Source: Marinihelvus sp963695135
Lineage (GTDB): Bacteria; Pseudomonadota; Gammaproteobacteria; Xanthomonadales; SZUA-36
Assembly (NCBI GenBank): GCA_963695135.1
Contig: CAVOGA010000003.1
Span: 310,001 to 374,000, forward strand
Direction of reading: 5' to 3'
DNA: 64,000 nt
This document shows positions 63,221 to 64,000 of the stretch, piece after piece; the first letter of the stretch is position 1; each line of letters starts with the position of its first letter. The position numbers were made by a program, and so were the translations under genes. The notes below the pieces were generated by a model. It did no database searches. It was given only the letters and a program-made list of their open reading frames with translations, and was not told the DNA's origin.

Positions 63221-64000
63221 ATGGACCACAGCGCCCAAATTGCTTTCTACGTCGCCAGCCTGGTCGGGCTTGGCGCCCTGTGCAACTGGATGGCATGGCG
63301 GGTTAACCTGCCCGCGATTCTCTTCCTGCTGTTTGCCGGACTGATTCTCGGACCGGGAACCGGTGTCCTGGACCCGGATCACGCCCTGGGCGAACTGCTG
63401 TTCCCTTTCGTGTCCCTCGGGGTCGCCATTATCCTGTTTGAGGGCGCCCTGACGCTGCGCTTCTCCGACGTGCGCAACGTGACGCGCATGATACGGAATC
63501 TGACCACCGTTGGCGTGCTGGTCACCTGGGGCGTCATGAGCGTTGCCGCACACTGGTTCGCGGGCCTGGACTGGCCGCTGGCGCTGCTGTTCGGCGCGCT
63601 GGTGTCTGTCACCGGACCCACCGTGGTCGTACCCATGCTGCGCAGCATCCGCCCCAACGAACGCGTGTCCAATATTCTGCACTGGGAAGGCATCCTGATC
63701 GACCCGATCGGCGCGGCGCTGGCCGTGCTGGTATTCGAGTTCATCCATACCGGCGGCGGCGAGGCGGCGTCCCTGCTGGAGTTTGGCAAGGTACTGGTCA
63801 TCGGGACCGGCATCGGACTGGCCGGCGGCGTCGCCCTGGCGCAGATTCTCAAGCGGCACATGCTGCCGGACTACCTGGAGAACTACTTCGTGCTGGCCAG
63901 CGTGCTGGTGATCTTTACCGCCGCCAACCTGCTGGGCAAGGAATCGGGGCTGATTGCCGTGACCGTGGTCGGTATCGTGCTGGCCAATACGAAAGACCTG
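63221..64000 (+). CDS. CPA1-type cation:proton antiporter (5' part; truncated by window end)
   Basis: ATG 63221 (MDHSAQIAFYVASLVGLGALCNW) with AAGGTAAGGAACT upstream. The frame stays open to the last base (260 codons). At least seven TM segments are encoded. Core motifs are VAIILFEGALTLRF, FGALVSVTGPTVVVPML and NERVSNILHWEGILIDPIGAALAVLVFEF, which match the CPA1 family members with E-G/D-P in the ion site. It differs from the NhaP-like protein at 21995-23245 and may carry a TrkA-C domain beyond the window. Confidence 0.88.
   Translation, partial: MDHSAQIAFYVASLVGLGALCNWMAWRVNLPAILFLLFAGLILGPGTGVLDPDHALGELLFPFVSLGVAIILFEGALTLRFSDVRNVTRMIRNLTTVGVLVTWGVMSVAAHWFAGLDWPLALLFGALVSVTGPTVVVPMLRSIRPNERVSNILHWEGILIDPIGAALAVLVFEFIHTGGGEAASLLEFGKVLVIGTGIGLAGGVALAQILKRHMLPDYLENYFVLASVLVIFTAANLLGKESGLIAVTVVGIVLANTKDL

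Noticed and set aside
1..64000. tRNA, rRNA, CRISPR or insertion sequences
   Set aside because: None was recognised on either strand by eye; small RNAs cannot be excluded without a covariance search.

Overview
The window reads as a chromosomal segment of a high-GC gammaproteobacterium, probably marine or halo-alkaliphilic. The clues are recognisable gammaproteobacterial families (YcgN, TruD, RluE, YihG-like acyltransferase, NhaR, PurE/PurK, NnrU, a second-type EF-G) and a strong sodium theme: an Mrp/Mnh multisubunit antiporter, a bacterial voltage-gated sodium channel, two CPA1-type antiporters, two AbgT carriers, a sodium:solute symporter and NhaR. I saw no rRNA, tRNA, CRISPR array, transposase or phage gene.

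Layout. 0-7.4 kb: housekeeping and small-enzyme genes (GST, metallo-beta-lactamase fold, YcgN, pirin, two pseudouridine synthases, two glycosyltransferases, GIY-YIG). 7.4-20.3 kb: a dense locus of envelope proteins and phospho-signalling modules: HExxH protein, two lipoproteins, Pro-rich secreted protein(s), a Hanks-type kinase fused to a repeat region and a sulfatase-modifying-factor-like domain, three FHA proteins (one transmembrane), two VWA proteins with a TolR/MotB-like anchor, and a PP2C phosphatase. It resembles the regulatory part of a type VI secretion locus but has no secretion genes nearby, and is the best candidate for an undescribed system. 20.3-25.5 kb: YihG-like acyltransferase, NnrU, NhaP-type antiporter, S9 peptidase. 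25.6-29.8 kb: a small lipid-tailoring cluster (FAAL-ACP didomain, cytochrome P450, DUF374 acyltransferase). 29.9-37.2 kb: DUF533, NhaR, PQQ-type sugar dehydrogenase, thioesterase, fasciclin, purK-purE, periplasmic beta-carbonic anhydrase. 37.3-49 kb: one minus-strand block of two AbgT carriers, a NaV channel, and an Mrp operon led by a small HTH gene. 49.3-51.4 kb: EF-G2. 51.5-60.9 kb: a probable methylated-amine or polyamine catabolic region (GcvT-like protein, two PYROXD2-like oxidoreductases, SnoaL-AraC regulator, membrane protein, PuuB-like oxidase, SSS transporter). 60.9-64 kb: MFS protein, patatin, and a truncated CPA1 antiporter.

A striking technical feature is that at least ten genes between 8.5 and 41.1 kb (lipoprotein, kinase, PP2C, acyltransferase, NnrU, S9 peptidase twice, PurK, both AbgT carriers, NaV channel) are broken by frameshifts. 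Every one corresponds to exactly one extra base, and removing it restores conserved family sequence. The sites share no motif and most are not homopolymers, so assembly error or recent mutation is more likely than programmed frameshifting. No such break was found from 41.3 to 64 kb. Each broken gene is annotated over its full restored span.
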